Of a DNA stretch of 64,000 bases, positions 51,298 through 59,979 are shown in pieces. This DNA is from Bacteroidota bacterium (GTDB lineage: Bacteria; Bacteroidota; Bacteroidia; Chitinophagales; Chitinophagaceae): positions 6,524 to 70,523 of the forward strand of contig JAEZGI010000063.1 in assembly GCA_023416995.1 (NCBI GenBank), written 5' to 3'. The translations under genes and the position numbers were made by a program. The notes beneath the pieces were generated by a model, which was given only the letters and a program-made list of their open reading frames with translations, was not told where the DNA came from and searched no databases. The stretch's first letter is position 1; each line of letters begins with the position of its first letter.

Positions 51298-54060
51298 ATG
51301 AAACAAACATTGGTGTTAGTAATAGCACTCATTCTCTCCATTTCAGGATTCAGCCAGTCAAATACACTAACAGGCACCGTAACCGATGCCGTCACCAACG
51401 AACCGATCATGCATGCAAGCATTACGCTTAAAGGCTCGGGACGTGGCGTGGTGTCTGACGAAAACGGGCGGTTTACACTTAATCCTGGCACAGCCAAACT
51501 TCCTCTGACAATCATCGTATCGTCTGCCGGCCATGCCCGAAGGGAAATAGTGATTGAAGATTTGACCAAAATGATCACAGTATCACTTCAACAGGAGTCG
51601 GCCCTGAATGAAGTGGTGGTATCTGCATCACGCATGCGTGAAAGCATCCTGCAATCACCGGTAAGTATCGAAAAAATGAATCAACAGGCAGTAAGAGAAA
51701 CGCCTGCAGCCACTTATTATGAAGGTCTCCAAAGCCTTAAAGGTATGGAGATGTACACTGTTGGTCTCGGTATGAAAAATGTTAATACCCGTGGATTCAA
51801 TGGTACTTCTAACGCGCGTTTCCTGCAACTTATTGACGGCGTCGACAATCAGCCTCCGGGGCTGAACTTCCCGATGGGCAACCTCTTCGGCGTTTCAGAC
51901 ATAGATGTTGAAAGCGTTGAATTGATCCCGGGAGCGGCGTCTGCGCTTTATGGACCAGCTGCTTTTAATGGCATGCTGAGTATTCATACCAAGGATCCAT
52001 TCAAATATGAAGGGTTATCAGTTCAGCTGAAAACAGCTCTTAACCATATTGGTGAAGATTTTGCAAATCCACATGGCGTTAATGACGTGGCTGTTCGTTA
52101 TGCAAAAGCCTTCAGTAACAAGTTTGCCGTTAAACTCAATGTTGGTTATTTCAATGGGCTCGACTGGTATGCAAACGACTACACTGATATCAGCGCACAA
52201 ACGCCGCCTGCTAATCGTGGTCCTAATAATCCCGGCAGAGATGCAATAAATATGTATGGCGATGAAGTATCAAGAACACTGCCCGGCATCGGGCTGGTTT
52301 CAAGAACAGGTTATGAAGAAAAGGATTTGATGAATTACAATACTTATAGTTTCAAAACCAATGGATCACTTCACTATAAATTCAATGACAACCTGAGGTT
52401 GATCTATCAATATAACCGCACACAGGCATCTGCGGCATTTACCAGCAGTGCGCGTATGAACCTGAATGGATTTATTTTACAAACACATCGCCTGGAGTTG
52501 AGGAGCAACAATTCATTTATCAGGGTCTATAGCTCTTCCGAAAAACTGGATAACGGTTACAATGCGCGGACGCTCGGTCAGTTCATCAACCGTTATTGGG
52601 TGCAGGGACCCGATGGGAACCCTGTAGCACCGGGTGCTGCAGATAATACCTGGTTCGCGCGATACGCTGCATCCTATAACGGCACAGTAAATGGTGTTAC
52701 ACCTGGCAGCCATACAGCGGCCCGTGAATATGCCGACGAAGGCAGACTGTTACCAAATACACCAGGATTCGATCAGGCCAAAAACCAGATCATCCGGCAA
52801 TTTGGCGCACAGGGTGCAGGGATCTACAGCGAAAACAAATTTTATCATGCAGACGGTCAGTACGACTTTACCATGATAAAAGCCATTGATCTTCTCGCCG
52901 GTGCAAGCATGCGGTATTATGATATGCATACAAACGGTACCCTGATAGATGATAAGGATCAGAAGATCAGCATCAAAGAATACGGTGCATTTATACAGGC
53001 AGCCAAAAGTTTACTGGATGAAAAACTGAAACTTACGTTTTCATTCCGTTACGATAAAAACGAAAACTTTGATGGAAGATTTACGCCTAGATTTTCTGCC
53101 GTGTATTCTGTATTGCCAGATCATTATCTGCGCGCATCGGTCCAGACCGGCTTCAGAAATCCAACTCCTATCGATCAGTACATTAAGCTGAATGCAGGAC
53201 CAATTACCATTCTGGGCGGCGTGCCTAATAACAGTAAAGGAATGAATGTATATGAGAATTCATTTACTGCTGCATCAGTTGGCCAGTTTACCGGAGCTTA
53301 TGCTGCTGCTGTCGCAGGAGGTGCGCCACCGGCACAGGCACTCGAACAAAGCAAACAGTTGCTTGTCAAAGCAGAGTATCCTTATATAGGCCCTGAAAAA
53401 CAAACGGCTTTTGAAGTAGGTTATAAAGCACTTATTCAAAAACGTTTATTGCTTGACGTTAATTACTATTATAGCCGTTACACAAACTTCATCCTGAACG
53501 CAGTGGTCGCCCGCCCGCAAAGTCCTGTGATGCAAGGCGACGTCATCAATTCTGCCGCAGCATCAGACATATTGAACGGTGGTGTACAAAACTTCCAGTT
53601 ATATACAAATGCGTCTGATAAGGCTTCCGCCCAAGGGGCAACATTGGGGCTCACTTACAACATGGATAAAGGCTATAGCCTCAGTGGAAACGTCACCTGG
53701 TCGGCGTTTATTCTTGGTGATGCAGATGCTAATAAGGTTGCTCCTTTTAACACACCCAAATGGAGCACCAATATGAGCTTTGGTAATGCCGACGTATATA
53801 AAAACTTTGGTTTCAACCTTGGATGGCACTGGCAGGATGCGTTTTTATGGTACGGACCTTTCAATGGTATGCGCCCTGGTCCGGTGAACGCTTATTCACT
53901 GGTTGATGTTCAGATCAACAAAAAGCTGCCTCAGGCGAAGGCGATGATTAAAATAGGCGCGAGCAATGTGCTGAACCACCGGGTTTCAACAGCATTTGGA
54001 TCACCGGCGATTGGTGGCGTTTATTATATTTCTTTCACCATTGATGAACTTTTAAAATAA
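51298..54060 (+). CDS. TonB-dependent receptor of the CMD cluster
   Basis: 920 residues. Signal peptide (MKQTLVLVIALILSISGFSQ), a carboxypeptidase-like domain (about 21-100; LTGTVTDAVTNEPIMHASIT), plug (about 105-225; LNEVVVSASRMRESILQSPV; TRGFNGTSNARFLQLIDGVD; IPGAASALYGPAAFNGMLSI) and a C-terminal barrel ending VYYISFTIDELLK. It has the shape of siderophore/small-molecule receptors rather than SusC (no SusD partner). The start shares an 11-bp upstream sequence, AACTTTTAATT, with CMD gene 2. The MFS gene follows in 5 bp, linking outer- and inner-membrane transport in one transcript. Substrate unknown. Confidence 0.93.
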   Translation: MKQTLVLVIALILSISGFSQSNTLTGTVTDAVTNEPIMHASITLKGSGRGVVSDENGRFTLNPGTAKLPLTIIVSSAGHARREIVIEDLTKMITVSLQQESALNEVVVSASRMRESILQSPVSIEKMNQQAVRETPAATYYEGLQSLKGMEMYTVGLGMKNVNTRGFNGTSNARFLQLIDGVDNQPPGLNFPMGNLFGVSDIDVESVELIPGAASALYGPAAFNGMLSIHTKDPFKYEGLSVQLKTALNHIGEDFANPHGVNDVAVRYAKAFSNKFAVKLNVGYFNGLDWYANDYTDISAQTPPANRGPNNPGRDAINMYGDEVSRTLPGIGLVSRTGYEEKDLMNYNTYSFKTNGSLHYKFNDNLRLIYQYNRTQASAAFTSSARMNLNGFILQTHRLELRSNNSFIRVYSSSEKLDNGYNARTLGQFINRYWVQGPDGNPVAPGAADNTWFARYAASYNGTVNGVTPGSHTAAREYADEGRLLPNTPGFDQAKNQIIRQFGAQGAGIYSENKFYHADGQYDFTMIKAIDLLAGASMRYYDMHTNGTLIDDKDQKISIKEYGAFIQAAKSLLDEKLKLTFSFRYDKNENFDGRFTPRFSAVYSVLPDHYLRASVQTGFRNPTPIDQYIKLNAGPITILGGVPNNSKGMNVYENSFTAASVGQFTGAYAAAVAGGAPPAQALEQSKQLLVKAEYPYIGPEKQTAFEVGYKALIQKRLLLDVNYYYSRYTNFILNAVVARPQSPVMQGDVINSAAASDILNGGVQNFQLYTNASDKASAQGATLGLTYNMDKGYSLSGNVTWSAFILGDADANKVAPFNTPKWSTNMSFGNADVYKNFGFNLGWHWQDAFLWYGPFNGMRPGPVNAYSLVDVQINKKLPQAKAMIKIGASNVLNHRVSTAFGSPAIGGVYYISFTIDELLK

Positions 54061-54065
54061 CCGAT

Positions 54066-55280
54066 ATGTCAACAAAGTCGAATCTATACTTAGGTACTTT
54101 GTTTGCGATCTGCTTTTTATGCAGCGTATTGGGAGGTACTGTGTCAACCCTGATGTCAGTTTATCTGCCCGTGGCAGTTCGCGAACTTCTTGGTGATTCT
54201 ACCGATGAATTAAACAGCATCAGTGGCTATATCAATGCACTATTCATTTTTGGGTGGGCGTTCGGGGGTTTCACCTGGGGAGTGATAGGTGACAAGCTTG
54301 GACGAAAAAAGTCATTGCTTTTTGCTATTGTCTTTTATGGCGTTTTTACCATACTTACAGGAATAATGGAAAGCTGGTGGGGTGTGATGTTGTGCCGTCT
54401 TATGACGGGTTTTGGAGTAGGTGGTGTTGCAGTTGCATCATACACATTGCTGAGTGAGATCTGGCCGCAAAAAACAAAGGCCATCTTTATTGGTATCTTA
54501 TCAATTGCGTTCCCTGTCGGGATCTTCTCTGCGGGACTTATCAATTACATAGTAAGCTCCTGGCGCGAAGGTTTTATGATTGGTTCAGTTCCAATAGCCC
54601 TGGCCCTGCTTGGAGCATTTGCAATCAGCGAATCAGAAAGATGGCTCGCAGATAATAAAAATGGTTCCGCAAAACAAGGGACGTTTAAAACAATGCTGTC
54701 ACCTGTTCATCGCAGGCACCTGGTCAGCAGCTCGCTCATATATGGCACAATGCTGATCAGTTTATGGGCCATATTCTCCTGGTTACCTACCTGGGTTCAA
54801 AGTTTAATCACTACTGCGGACGCTCAAAAAGAACGTGCAACGGCAATGATGTTGTTGGGCATGGGTGGCTTGCTGGGCGGCTTTTTATCCGGGTTTGTTG
54901 TAAGAGCTATTGGTATTCATAAATCGATGACCATCGGTTTTGCAACCTGTGCGGTACTCTCCTTTGTATTATTCAAAAGCAACACAACATTTACTTCCCT
55001 GATATACGTTGAGGTTGGCATCTTATCTATCTTTTTTGGATTGAACATGGGGATCATGTCTTCCTATATCCCCCAACTGTTCCCCACCCAGATCCGCGCA
55101 ACAGCAACCGGCATCTCGCTTAATATAGGACGCATCTTTACCGGGCTCGGGGTATTGTTCGTAGGTGTATTGGTTACCATGATGGGCGGTTATGGAAATG
55201 CTTTGCTGGTGTTTTCAATGATCTTCATACTTGGCTTGCTGGTCGTGTTGTTTGCTAAACCAAAAGCTGCAGTAGAATAA
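54066..55280 (+). CDS. MFS transporter
   Basis: 404 residues with 12 predicted membrane helices. MFS signature between helices 2 and 3: WGVIGDKLGRKKSLLFA; the corresponding block in the second half is degenerate (GGFLSGFVVRAIGIHKS). Sequence is closest in style to the aromatic-acid/sugar:H+ symporter groups (LMTGFGVGGVAVASYTLLSE; SYIPQLFPTQIRATATGI). It starts 5 bp after the TonB receptor, so it likely moves the same compound across the inner membrane; export cannot be excluded. Confidence 0.9.
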   Translation: MSTKSNLYLGTLFAICFLCSVLGGTVSTLMSVYLPVAVRELLGDSTDELNSISGYINALFIFGWAFGGFTWGVIGDKLGRKKSLLFAIVFYGVFTILTGIMESWWGVMLCRLMTGFGVGGVAVASYTLLSEIWPQKTKAIFIGILSIAFPVGIFSAGLINYIVSSWREGFMIGSVPIALALLGAFAISESERWLADNKNGSAKQGTFKTMLSPVHRRHLVSSSLIYGTMLISLWAIFSWLPTWVQSLITTADAQKERATAMMLLGMGGLLGGFLSGFVVRAIGIHKSMTIGFATCAVLSFVLFKSNTTFTSLIYVEVGILSIFFGLNMGIMSSYIPQLFPTQIRATATGISLNIGRIFTGLGVLFVGVLVTMMGGYGNALLVFSMIFILGLLVVLFAKPKAAVE

Positions 55281-55324
55281 CTGTTGTATCAAAAACATTT
55301 TATCATTTCAATAAACTTTTAATT

Positions 55325-55879
55325 ATGGCTTACATATCAGTTCCGGAAGGCGTGCCGGGTATTCGCAGTCTTGCAATGTTTCGCCCTGAAACGGGTCAGC
55401 ACCTGTATGCACTTGCACAGGTTTTGTTACGCGGACCTTCACCTCTTACCGAAGCCGAACGTGAAATTATTGCAACCTTTGTTTCAAACAGGAATCAATG
55501 CAGGTTTTGCACCAACAGCCATGCGGCTGCTGCCCGTGAATTGCTTGGTGAAAACGCGGGCATAATGGATGACGTGCTGGCCGATTATACCACTGCCGCA
55601 ATCAGCGATAAATTAAAGGCCCTCCTCAATATCGCCGGCAAGGTGCAGATACTCGGTAAGGAAGTAACACAACAGGATATTGATGCTGCACGTGCGGTTG
55701 GCGCAAACGATCTTGATCTGCATGATACCGTTTTAATTGCAGCCACCTTTTCGATGTATAACAGGTATGTTGACGGACTGGGAACACTCACACCTTCTAA
55801 TCCTTCCGATTACCTGGAGATGGGAAAAAGACTGGCTGAAAAAGGATATGGCGCACCCAAACCTGAACCCGTTTCTTAA
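55325..55879 (+). CDS. Carboxymuconolactone decarboxylase/AhpD-fold protein 2
   Basis: 184 residues, paralogue of CMD 1 with the same N-terminal pattern (PEGVPGIRSLAMFRPETGQH) and active centre E47, C59, C62, H66 (NQCRFCTNSHAAAA). The second half has LHDTVLIAATFSMYNRYVDG. It is 44 bp after the MFS gene and 16 bp before CMD 3. The sequence AACTTTTAATT immediately before its ATG is identical to that before the TonB receptor. Confidence 0.9.
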   Translation: MAYISVPEGVPGIRSLAMFRPETGQHLYALAQVLLRGPSPLTEAEREIIATFVSNRNQCRFCTNSHAAAARELLGENAGIMDDVLADYTTAAISDKLKALLNIAGKVQILGKEVTQQDIDAARAVGANDLDLHDTVLIAATFSMYNRYVDGLGTLTPSNPSDYLEMGKRLAEKGYGAPKPEPVS

Positions 55880-55895
55880 TCTTAAAATCTTAACT

Positions 55896-56456
55896 ATGGC
55901 TCATATTAACTTACACAACGATGAACCCGGTATCAGGGGACCAATGACTTATAGTCCCGAAACCGCCTGGCCGATGAATCAACTCGCAGAGGTCCTTTTG
56001 CGTAGTGAAAACAATACACTTACTAAAGGCGAGCGTGAACTTATCGGCACCTATGTTTCTTATCTAAACGATTGTTTCTTTTGCCAGAGTGTTCATGGCG
56101 CCATGGCCAGACATTATATGGGCTGTGATATTGAGCAGATTGAAAACTTCAAAAAAGACTTCAAGTCGTCTGATTTATCAGATAAAATGAAAACTCTGCT
56201 ACCCATTGCTGCCTCTGTTCAAAAGGGTGGTAAACACGTGACCGCTGATCAGATCACGCAGGCACGCGCTGCAGGTGCAACCGATAAAGAAATACATGAT
56301 ACCGTTTTAATCGCAGCCGCATTTTGTATGTTCAACCGTTATGTAGATGGGCTGGGCACCTGGGCACCATCTAATGTTTCGTTTTATGTTGACAGGGCAC
56401 CTATGCGTGCAGAACAGGGATATGTTGCTTCGGTTCCACTACCTGCACATTCGTAA
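55896..56456 (+). CDS. Carboxymuconolactone decarboxylase/AhpD-fold protein 3
   Basis: 186 residues from ATG 55896 (MAHINLHNDEPGIRGPM). A longer frame from 55737 lies in the preceding gene and is rejected. Active centre E48, C60, C63, H67 (NDCFFCQSVHGAMA). Second half EIHDTVLIAAAFCMFNRYVDG and a DLSDKMKTLLPIA block. More diverged from CMD 1 and 2 around the centre (Gln/Val in place of Thr), hinting at a distinct role or heteromer. A strong terminator follows at 56478. Confidence 0.9.
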   Translation: MAHINLHNDEPGIRGPMTYSPETAWPMNQLAEVLLRSENNTLTKGERELIGTYVSYLNDCFFCQSVHGAMARHYMGCDIEQIENFKKDFKSSDLSDKMKTLLPIAASVQKGGKHVTADQITQARAAGATDKEIHDTVLIAAAFCMFNRYVDGLGTWAPSNVSFYVDRAPMRAEQGYVASVPLPAHS

Positions 56457-56477
56457 GATTTGAATATTTTATTATGC

Positions 56478-56513
56478 GAGGCTGTCTCAACGGAATGAGG
56501 CAGCCTCTTTTTG
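56478..56513 (+). terminator. Intrinsic terminator ending the CMD/TonB cluster
   Basis: GAGGCTGTCTCA (56478-56489) pairs with TGAGGCAGCCTC (56496-56507), 12 bp with one T-G pair, 6-nt loop, then TTTTTG. Defines the 3' end of the cluster and separates it from the amidohydrolase gene. Confidence 0.9.
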
Positions 56514-56561
56514 TTAAGGTATTTAGCTTGCTGATGTAACTTAGAAGCAAAAATCAGTTTC

Positions 56562-58199
56562 ATGCAATTGCGATTCTTTTGTTCCCTGGCTATCACAATG
56601 CTGGTAACCTCCGGCCTATCTGCTCAAACCAAAAAACCTTCAGCTAACTCCAAAACGAAGGTTGTTGTGAACCCAAAAGCCGAAGTCTGGAAAAAACAGG
56701 TGATCCAGGCGCTTGATGGTAAACTGAAACAGGCGCAGGAGATGGTTGACCAGGTGTTCAGTTTTTCGGAACTTGGTTTCCAGGAAACAGAAACCTCTGC
56801 CTATCTTACCGGCATACTTGAGCAAAACGGTTTCACTATACAAAGAGGTATCAGTGGAATTCCTACTGCCTGGATGGCAAAATGGGGCAATGGAAAACCT
56901 GTGATCGCTATGGGTAGCGATATCGATGGTATTCCAAAATCATCGCAGAAACCTGGCGTAGCGTACAAAGAACCCATTGTGGATGGGGCACCCGGTCATG
57001 GTGAGGGACATAACTCTGGTTTGCCCTTATTGCTCCTGTCTGCACTTGAAGCCAAAAAAATAATGGAAGAACAAAAACTTCCGGGCACACTGGTTATATG
57101 GCCGGGTGTTGCGGAAGAACTTGTTGGATCAAAAGCCTGGTATATCCGTGACGGGTACTTTAAAGACATAGATGCCTGCATATTCACCCATGTAAGCAGT
57201 AATATGAGCGTTGGCTGGGGTGATGCAGGAAACAATGGACTGGTATCTGTACAATTTACATTTGAAGGCAATTCCGCTCATGCTGCCGGTGCACCATGGC
57301 GCGGTAAAAGTGCTTTGGATGCTGTTGAACTAATGAATATTGCGTGGAACTTCAAACGTGAGCATCTTAAACCGACGCAACGTTCGCATTATGTTATTAC
57401 TGACGGTGGCGATCAACCGAATGTTGTTCCTTCTAAAGCAACTGTATGGTATTACTTACGTGAACGGACATACGAGGATATTAAATCTATGTATGACGAG
57501 GCGGTGTTGTATTCAAAATCGGTGGCTGCAATGACCGGTACAACGGTCACGCATCAACTGGTTGGCACTGCCTGGCCGGGTCATTTCAATAAGTCGATTG
57601 CAGAAGCCATTCAAAAGAATATTTACCGTGTTGGTTTGCCCACCTGGGATTCTGCGGATCAGCAGTTTGCGCGTGCTGTACAAAAGATGCTGAACGGGCC
57701 CGATAGCAAGGCGCAGCCAAGAGGGCTCGCGGTTAAGATGGATAGCCTGAAAGGACCGGTTCAGTTTTCGATGGGAGGTGGAAGCGATGATATTGCGGAT
57801 ATTGCCTGGAACGTACCAACGGTCGTGTTCAGGTATCCGGCTAATATTCCCGGTACGCCTGGTCATAACTGGGCCGACGCTATGTCGATGGCAACCCCCA
57901 TTGCGCATAAAGGTGTATTGGCCGGCAGTAAGGTTGTTGCAGCAACTTTGATTGATATGCTTACCAATCCTGCAATCATTGAAGATGCCTGGAAATACCA
58001 TGATTCGGTGCAGACAAAACAAACGAAATACAAATCATTTGTTGAGCCCGGAACAGCACCTGCCATTCATTTGAACAAAGATATTATGGACCAGTACAGG
58101 CCCGAGTTGCGTAAGTATTATTATGATCCGGCAAAATACAATAGCTATCTCGAGCAATTGGGGATTAAGTACCCGCAGTTGGAGAAGCCGGCAAAATAA
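56562..58199 (+). CDS. Secreted M20-family amidohydrolase, AbgB-like
   Basis: 545 residues with a signal peptide (MQLRFFCSLAITMLVTSGLS, cleaved near SAQ). The M20 fold has the expected metal-binding blocks: GSDIDGIPK (D120 region), HGEGHNSGLP (H150), GVAEELVGSKAWY, FTHVSSN and TPGHNWADAMS near the C-terminus, plus a dimerisation domain with NSAHAAGAPWRGKSALDAVE. It resembles AbgB (p-aminobenzoyl-glutamate hydrolase subunit B) but the GCGHN cysteine of this subfamily is Glu148 here. It probably cleaves an amide bond in the periplasm. It is separated from the CMD cluster by a terminator, so linkage to it is only positional. Confidence 0.88.
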   Translation: MQLRFFCSLAITMLVTSGLSAQTKKPSANSKTKVVVNPKAEVWKKQVIQALDGKLKQAQEMVDQVFSFSELGFQETETSAYLTGILEQNGFTIQRGISGIPTAWMAKWGNGKPVIAMGSDIDGIPKSSQKPGVAYKEPIVDGAPGHGEGHNSGLPLLLLSALEAKKIMEEQKLPGTLVIWPGVAEELVGSKAWYIRDGYFKDIDACIFTHVSSNMSVGWGDAGNNGLVSVQFTFEGNSAHAAGAPWRGKSALDAVELMNIAWNFKREHLKPTQRSHYVITDGGDQPNVVPSKATVWYYLRERTYEDIKSMYDEAVLYSKSVAAMTGTTVTHQLVGTAWPGHFNKSIAEAIQKNIYRVGLPTWDSADQQFARAVQKMLNGPDSKAQPRGLAVKMDSLKGPVQFSMGGGSDDIADIAWNVPTVVFRYPANIPGTPGHNWADAMSMATPIAHKGVLAGSKVVAATLIDMLTNPAIIEDAWKYHDSVQTKQTKYKSFVEPGTAPAIHLNKDIMDQYRPELRKYYYDPAKYNSYLEQLGIKYPQLEKPAK

Positions 58200-58227
58200 A
58201 AGACGTTCAACTTCAGAACGGGGATAG

Positions 58228-58265
58228 TTAAAAATACTCGAAGCAGGAGAAGTAGTTCTCCCGAG
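58228..58265 (-). terminator. Terminator of the minus-strand serine hydrolase
   Basis: CTCG (58237-58240)/CGAG (58262-58265) and GGAGAA (58246-58251)/TTCTCC (58256-58261) make a two-part hairpin. On the minus strand it is followed by TATTTTTAAC. Confidence 0.6.
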
Positions 58266-58280
58266 GATGTTTTATAAAAC

Positions 58281-59711
58281 TTAGTTACCCTTTTTCATTG
58301 ATGCACCGCCGGAACCGGTTGACTTCGTGGTGTCGATACTGTTGATAAGATCTCTCAGAAGTTCAACTTCCCCCCAATAGCTGGACTTGGTCAGACCAAG
58401 ACGTACGACCACCAGCTTAGATGATGGGATAACAAAAATGTTTTGCCCTTCGTAACCGTCTGCATAAAACATATCAGCAGGCAGGGCCGGGTAAGTTCTG
58501 ATTTGCGGGTTATTTTTTGCGCCGGCGTTTAACCACCATTGATAACCGTATTCACCTGTTTCTGCTGCTGATGATGGTATGATACTTTCTTTTATCCAGC
58601 TTTCAGGTAACAGCGATTCGCCGTTGACGAACCCGTTGTTAAGATATATTAATCCGAACCGGGCCCAGTCGCGGGCGGTAGCAAAACAGAATGAAGAACC
58701 TACGAATGTACCGGACGCATCTGGTTCGATGATGGTATTATACATCCCTGCTTTATAAAACAGTTGTTTGTAGGGGAATGAGTGGTATGCTTTTTCACCG
58801 GTTGTATGACGGATAATTCGTGACAAAATATTTGTGTTTCCGCTGCTGTACCGGAAATCTGTGCCGGGTTTATTTTTTAGTGGATGTGCTGCCGTGAATG
58901 CCGCCGCGTCGCCTTGGCTAAACAGCATTCTGTTGGCGTCAGCGGGTACATCATATTTTTCGGCAAAGTCAAGACCATTCGTTTGTTGTAATAATTGCCT
59001 GATCGTTATCTCGTGTCTTGGATCTTTCGGGTCCTTCCATTCTGGTACCGGTGCAGGACCTTCAATTTTAAGACGTCCTTCTTTTACAAGCAGTCCTATC
59101 AGGGCGCTGGTGATACTTTTAGTCATACTCCAGCCGGTAAGTTTTGTGTTGGCATTGATGCCTGGTGCATACCGTTCTGCGATGATTTTTCCATCGTACA
59201 GCACAACCAGTGCACGCGTGATATTTACATAAGGAGTATCGACATTGTTCCTGGCAAATAATTTTGAAACTGTTGCCGCTACGGCTGTGGAGTCAACGCA
59301 AAAGGGAAAGCTGTCTTTGATTAGATTTCCCATCGGCCAGGGTATGGTGTCGGTATTTAATTGTGGGGTTGTTGCCAGTGTAAATTGTTGGGCGCGGATT
59401 TCTTCTTCGCTAAAACCATTCACCAGTGTAGCTCCTAAACCGGAACGGTAAATGGCTTTTGTTTTGACACCCATCAATGAGCAGGTAACCGATGAATCTC
59501 CATAGTTTACCGTGCATGATGCATTTTTGACGGGAAAGAAGTTGAGGTCTTCAGTCGTTATGGAAGCCTCTGTTCTTTCGGACAAAAAAATGCCGGAACA
59601 CATGGCTTTGGCTGCATAGCCGGTAGCGATATTCAGTGCCTGGTAACCGTAATATCCGGCAAATATCAATACAGCCGCAAGTACCACCAGCAGGATCCGT
59701 TTCCATTTCAT
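58281..59711 (-). CDS. Membrane-anchored serine hydrolase, class C beta-lactamase fold
   Basis: 476 residues with a single N-terminal membrane helix (KRILLVVLAAVLIFAGYYGY). A ~150-residue linker/N-domain precedes the catalytic fold, whose SxxK motif is WSMTKSITSALIGLL. A YSSGNTN block fills the tyrosine motif. Residues around YQWWLNAG and DGYEGQNIFVIPSSK form the third region. Likely an esterase or peptidase on the periplasmic side; not a resistance determinant by itself. It converges on the amidohydrolase gene across a hairpin and diverges from the Fic gene. Confidence 0.88.
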   Translation of the reverse strand: MKWKRILLVVLAAVLIFAGYYGYQALNIATGYAAKAMCSGIFLSERTEASITTEDLNFFPVKNASCTVNYGDSSVTCSLMGVKTKAIYRSGLGATLVNGFSEEEIRAQQFTLATTPQLNTDTIPWPMGNLIKDSFPFCVDSTAVAATVSKLFARNNVDTPYVNITRALVVLYDGKIIAERYAPGINANTKLTGWSMTKSITSALIGLLVKEGRLKIEGPAPVPEWKDPKDPRHEITIRQLLQQTNGLDFAEKYDVPADANRMLFSQGDAAAFTAAHPLKNKPGTDFRYSSGNTNILSRIIRHTTGEKAYHSFPYKQLFYKAGMYNTIIEPDASGTFVGSSFCFATARDWARFGLIYLNNGFVNGESLLPESWIKESIIPSSAAETGEYGYQWWLNAGAKNNPQIRTYPALPADMFYADGYEGQNIFVIPSSKLVVVRLGLTKSSYWGEVELLRDLINSIDTTKSTGSGGASMKKGN

Positions 59712-59914
59712 GTTGAGAGGGTTTAGAGAATTTTCAATGCAAGGCGTAGCTAATATACGGAGTCCATGGCAGGGAACCGTGGAGAGAGTTAGGGCACTTT
59801 CAGTGGGTAAACCGTTGTCGACGTGAATATATTAATCTATGTTCCTGCTATCTTCTGCAGCAGGATTGTATGGAATAGCTGCCCGGCTTTTTTCGAGCGT
59901 ATTGGTTGCCGTTG

Positions 59915-59974
59915 TTTATGGATATTTATGGATATTTTTGTGTATATTTTCCACTTTATGGATAAATTTGGATA
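59915..59974 (+). repeat. 10-bp direct repeats before the Fic start
   Basis: TTTATGGATA occurs exactly at 59915-59924, 59925-59934 and 59955-59964, with a degenerate copy AATTTGGATA at 59965-59974. Thus two tandem pairs begin 40 bp apart, ending 5 bp before the preferred ATG (59980). They lie in the untranslated leader if that start is right. Confidence 0.8.
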
Positions 59975-59979
59975 ATTAT

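Noticed and set aside
59839..59979. N-terminal extension of the Fic protein from 59839
   Set aside because: It would encode a hydrophobic stretch atypical for Fic proteins and run through the direct repeats; ATG 59980 gives a normal length.
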